A stretch of DNA of 64,000 nt from Labia minor (taxonomy: Eukaryota > Arthropoda > Insecta > Dermaptera > Spongiphoridae), in the NCBI GenBank assembly GCA_963082975.1, contig OY720347.1:49290655-49354654 (forward strand), read 5' to 3'. Of this stretch, positions 61,138 to 64,000 are shown piece by piece. The translations under genes were made by a program, and so were the position numbers. Positions within the stretch are counted from its first letter, which is position 1; every line of letters begins with the position of its first letter. The notes under the pieces were generated by a model that saw nothing but the letters and a program-made list of their open reading frames with translations, was not told the DNA's origin and ran no database searches.

Positions 61138-61911
61138 TGTCTGTAAGCAAATTTACTCAAAAACTAATCAAGCTAGGACTTCGAAATTTGGTACACCGAT
61201 ACTATTCACAGTTTGTAGATTTCTATCAAAATTTCGTCAAAATCGGTTAACCGGAAGTGGTACTTTACCTACACAGGTTGCGTTTACCTTTCAAGTAAAG
61301 TACCAGTTTGCTTCGAGATATTTGCTTCATATTTTGTATATAGATTTAAAAATATGAAAAAAATTGAGATACCAAATTTCATCATGATCTGACTACCGGA
61401 AGTGACATTTTACCTATACAAGTAGCGTTTCTTTTTTACCGACCGACGATAGTAAGGGAGGTATTGTTTTCACACTAAATTTCACCTATGGATATTTTTA
61501 GGTACATATCTCCACGAATCATGCATTTTCTTAACAGAAAAAAGTATTTTTAGCATGATGTCTGTCCGTCCGTCTGTCCGTCCGTCCGTATAGATGTGTA
61601 CAGCCTGAACGGCTCAACGGATTTTGATGAAATTTGGTATATTTACTTAATACATCAGTAGGATGAATTGATCAACTTTTGGTGCAAATCCGGAAACCGG
61701 AAGTGATAGTATTGACGATCGAAGAGAGGAAGTGAAGGGTTATTTTCATATCAAATTTCACGTGAGGACATATCTCCACGTGTTATGCACTTTGTATTGG
61801 TTTTATCCTCGAGAAAAATCATCTTCATTAGTTTTTTCTTAATTTAAAATTATATGACGTCACCCAGCACTTCATGACGTCACAGCCAGCCCTTATATAT
61901 ATATTATAAAT

Positions 61912-63676
61912 ATAAAGGAGACTGTTTGTATGTATGTATGTATGTAATTTGTTTACTTTTTTGCTGTCATAGAAACAAACAAAAAAGAATTCCCAATCAA
62001 AGAATTATTATAATATTTCACTTTTTATTTTAAATTCTAATATTCAAATATCATTTCAATTAAATAATTTATTCTAAAAGTTCTCATTTTAATTAATATA
62101 ATAAAATATTTAAATCATATTTAACTTAAATTATTTTGTATTTATTCTTTCTATATTTGAATACTTCTTTTATTTTAAGGGAGGGAATTAACTATGATCT
62201 AAAAAAATTAATAAATGAAATTAATAATAAAAAATCAAATAAATCCATTAATTTAAATTAATACTATTAATGAATGTATATATTATTAATTTATCTTTAG
62301 TTTTAATCAATATTTTTATACCGTTAATTTTTATAAATTAATTTTTATAAATTGTCTCAAGTCTAACTTTGCATTTTCTCAAATTTTATTATAATTAAAA
62401 ATATTCAATAAAAATCAAGCAATGAAATTAAAATATCGAAATGAAATGATCAAGAAATATTATACTCTATTATAACATATACAATACTTATAAACTAAAG
62501 GCGGAGGAAATATTAGACGATATCATTGCGGGTTCATGCCAAATCGATCAACATTAATTAAGATATTTTCATTATGACAGATATTAAAAAAACCGCGAAT
62601 TCAATATCTCTGTTCACTAATTATTTGTAGACTTTAGTAAAACCTACGCATGACTCAATAGATCCGGATAAACTTTTTCAAATTTTGATCTTAAAATTTA
62701 TCTTAAAGGTAGTAAAGAAAGAGTAAGATGCGGAAATCAATTGTAAAATATTAGGTGACCCAGACGACTTAAATATAATAGCAGATTCGGCAATTGCAAT
62801 TACAGATAGCGAGGAAAAATTAATGGAGGTAGGAAAAGAGATGAGGTTTAAAATTAATAATGATAAATAAAAATATTTAGAAACAAACAGGAGCAGTATT
62901 AACATACAAAATGTAGAATTTGAATATGTAGAAAAATTGAATGTAATCACGAAGGATAATAATATTTGAGAAAAGAATTTAAATCGAAGTTGCAATCGGG
63001 AAACGCCTGTTATCATGCAGTAAAGAGGCTTATCTCATCAAAATTATTATAAAAGGGAATGAAAATTAAAATATATAAAACAATTATTTTGTCTGTTGTA
63101 TTATATGAGTGTGAGACATGGTCTATGATCTTAGGAGATGAGAGTGGATTCAGAGTATTTGAGAATAGGATTCTCCCCAGCATTTATGGGCCAAAGAAAG
63201 ATGAGTACATCAGGGAATGACGTACGAGAGATGGAACAGAGGCTCAGGATAAGGACACTTGGAGAAATGTGGTTGTAGCTGCCAAGAACTTTCGAGTACC
63301 GTTGAGCCACGCATGGTCTATGACCCTGGGAGATGAGAGTAGATTCAGATTATTCTTTCCAGCATTTATTGGTCAAAGAAAGATGAGGTCACCGGGGACA
63401 CTTGGAGAAATGTGGTTGTAGCTGCCAAGAACTTTCGAGTAGATAGATATAACATATTCAATAATAATATATATAATTAATTTACTAAATAAATTAAAAT
63501 ATATTTTAAATAATCACACAATAAGAAATGAATGTTTTATGTTATACATTGTTTGAAACAAAATGGATGAAAACCTTTTACTACTTTCAACCAAATACTA
63601 TGTACCACTCGGGGGTACAGGGGGCGGAGCCCCCGTCTAGATGTGAAGAGCGACGAAGGAGCTCTGAGCAGCTAGT
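61912..63676 (+). mobile_element. Helitron-like insert (copy D2) carrying a LINE remnant
   Basis: A 1.77-kb interruption of B4. The left edge reads ATATAAAGGAGACTGTTTGTATG and the right edge GGAGCTCTGAGCAGCTAG before T. A strong hairpin GGGGGCGGAGCCCCC lies 45-60 bp before CTAG. The segment 61985-62165 is a diverged inverted match of D1 (14900-15045), and D1 also ends in GCAGCTAG. TATTATAAATA occurs at both junctions: this is either an 11-bp duplication or, if the insert starts earlier in the TA-rich stretch, the A|T site of a Helitron. Exact left boundary uncertain. Confidence 0.55.
62490..63445 (+). pseudogene. Decayed non-LTR reverse-transcriptase remnant
   Basis: Across several stops and frameshifts the plus strand shows RT landmarks in order: AEEIL (62503), HCGFMPNRST (near 62527-62556), a motif-A-like LFVDFSKTYA (near 62624-62653), and a motif-C-like DPDDLNIIADS (near 62758-62790) where YADD is expected. 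These are followed by CETWSMILGDESG-FRVFE (63112-63165) and AAKNFRVP-type tails. The segment between motifs A and C is largely deleted. The C-terminal part is present twice in tandem: 63117-63308, then a shorter 63314-63440. The final TAGATAGATA matches the 3' tail of the remnant at 3971. A minus-strand 112-codon frame across it is a shadow. Non-functional. Confidence 0.8.
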
Positions 63677-63768
63677 ATTATAAATAAAATAAAATTAAAA
63701 ATATTTATATTATATCCATATCTGTTTTTTTTACTTTTAAAATATCAGTTAACAGGAAGTATCACTTT

Positions 63769-63772
<4 letters not shown>

Positions 63773-63811
<39 letters not shown>
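63773..63811. repeat. (TA)n microsatellite
   Basis: About 19 TA units within the 3' part of family C. Confidence 0.95.
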
Positions 63812-63813
<2 letters not shown>

Positions 63814-64000
63814 GTTACCAAATATCAAATTTGACACCAATAAACTAATACGAACTGGCTCTTTATCAATACCAAGTTTACACATTCTAAATATTCATTC
63901 ACAACTCTTTATACCTATTTATATGCGGGAAAGTCTAGGGGAGGACACTCCCGCTTATTAATTCAAATATTTCTAATTATGTATTTTCGAAATAATTTTA

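Larger units (their letters stand above)
61439..63733 (+). mobile_element. Family B element, copy B4, interrupted and 3'-truncated
   Basis: It starts ACCGACCGACGATAGTAAGG after a T-run in family C and follows the B consensus (GTCY microsatellite, CCTGAACGGCTCAACGGATT, TTCATGACGTCACAGCC) to about 61911. It resumes at 63677 with ATTATAAATAAAATAAAATT...CCATATCTG, which is exactly the next part of B, and stops near 63733. The interruption is the Helitron-like insert. The B 3' end with its hairpin is missing. Confidence 0.8.
60961..63955 (+). mobile_element. Family C DINE-1/Helentron-like element, split by nested inserts
   Basis: CTTTCCCGCATA (60961-60972) is perfectly inverted as TATGCGGGAAAG (63922-63933). 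This is followed by GTCTAG and a hairpin GGGAG-GACA-CTCCC (63939-63952), the same architecture as families A and B. The 5' segment to about 61437 holds a (TGTA)n microsatellite and the core GAAATTTGGTACACCGATAC ... GGTTAACCGGAAGTGG, homologous to family A. A B element is inserted at 61439. The C interior resumes after about 63733 (AGTTAACAGGAAGTATCACT). The repeat core belongs to a family not otherwise present in the window. Confidence 0.7.

Noticed and set aside
60867-61357. Plus-strand frames of 127 and 89 codons with repeated MYVC or VCMY
   Set aside because: The repeats are translated (TGTA)n within family C, and the frames run across element boundaries.
62678-63016. Minus-strand 112-codon frame
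   Set aside because: It is antisense to the decayed reverse transcriptase on the plus strand, which has recognisable motifs.

Overview
The window is non-coding-rich, extremely A+T-rich nuclear DNA from an animal, most likely an arthropod. The signs are isolated G+C-richer islands with canonical GT...AG splice sites, tRNA-derived SINEs, a degraded non-LTR retrotransposon, mariner and hAT MITEs with correct target-site duplications, and several families of DINE-1/Helentron-like elements carrying (GTCY)n or (GT)n microsatellites. Nothing looks bacterial or organellar: there are no operons, no long ORFs, no rRNA and no CRISPR array. The species cannot be named from the sequence alone.

Genes. The only coding segment I can support well is a pair of consecutive plus-strand internal exons at 21804-21929 and 24208-24562. 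They join in phase across a 2.3 kb intron and encode part of an unidentified Gly/Ser-, Pro- and Asp/Glu-biased protein. Other G+C islands (27862-28118, 31064-31306, 33620-33909, 37512-37823, 41890-42430, 60384-60560 and some shorter ones) may be exons of this or neighbouring genes, or conserved regulatory DNA. Strand and function are unresolved for most of them.

Mobile elements dominate the interpretable sequence. Three non-autonomous families, here called A, B and C, share one plan: a 10-12 bp inverted repeat at the 5' end and again near the 3' end, a central GT/GTCY microsatellite, a related core ('GAAATTTGGTA...CCGGAAG'), and a small 4-nt-loop hairpin just after the 3' inverted repeat. This matches the described DINE-1/HINE (Helentron-associated) plan. 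Family A has six copies (7.9, 12.9, 28.5, 42.7, 56.8 and 59.2 kb), B has four (8.2, 49.2, 55.7 and 61.4 kb) and C has one (61.0-64.0 kb). Other elements are a Helitron-like TC...CTAG family (14.8 and 61.9 kb), two 299-bp hAT MITEs with perfect 8-bp target duplications (35.1 and 45.6 kb), a 733-bp hAT-type element inside A3, mariner-type ends (2.9 and 5.2 kb), a palindromic family with long inverted repeats (41.0 and 53.9 kb), a foldback element (26.1 kb), a 132-bp double-palindrome MITE (51.0 kb), two tRNA-SINE families (0.3, 15.9 and 48.5 kb; 18.8 kb) and non-LTR retrotransposon remnants (4.0 and 62.5 kb).

Nesting is the main organisational feature. B sits inside A at 8.2 kb. A hAT element sits inside A at 28.7 kb. 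A 256-bp insertion splits the LINE remnant at 4.3 kb. At 61.0-64.0 kb a LINE remnant lies within a Helitron-like insert, within B, within C. These nests give a relative order of activity. The remaining stretches are A+T-rich DNA in which I see only microsatellites and weak G+C islands.
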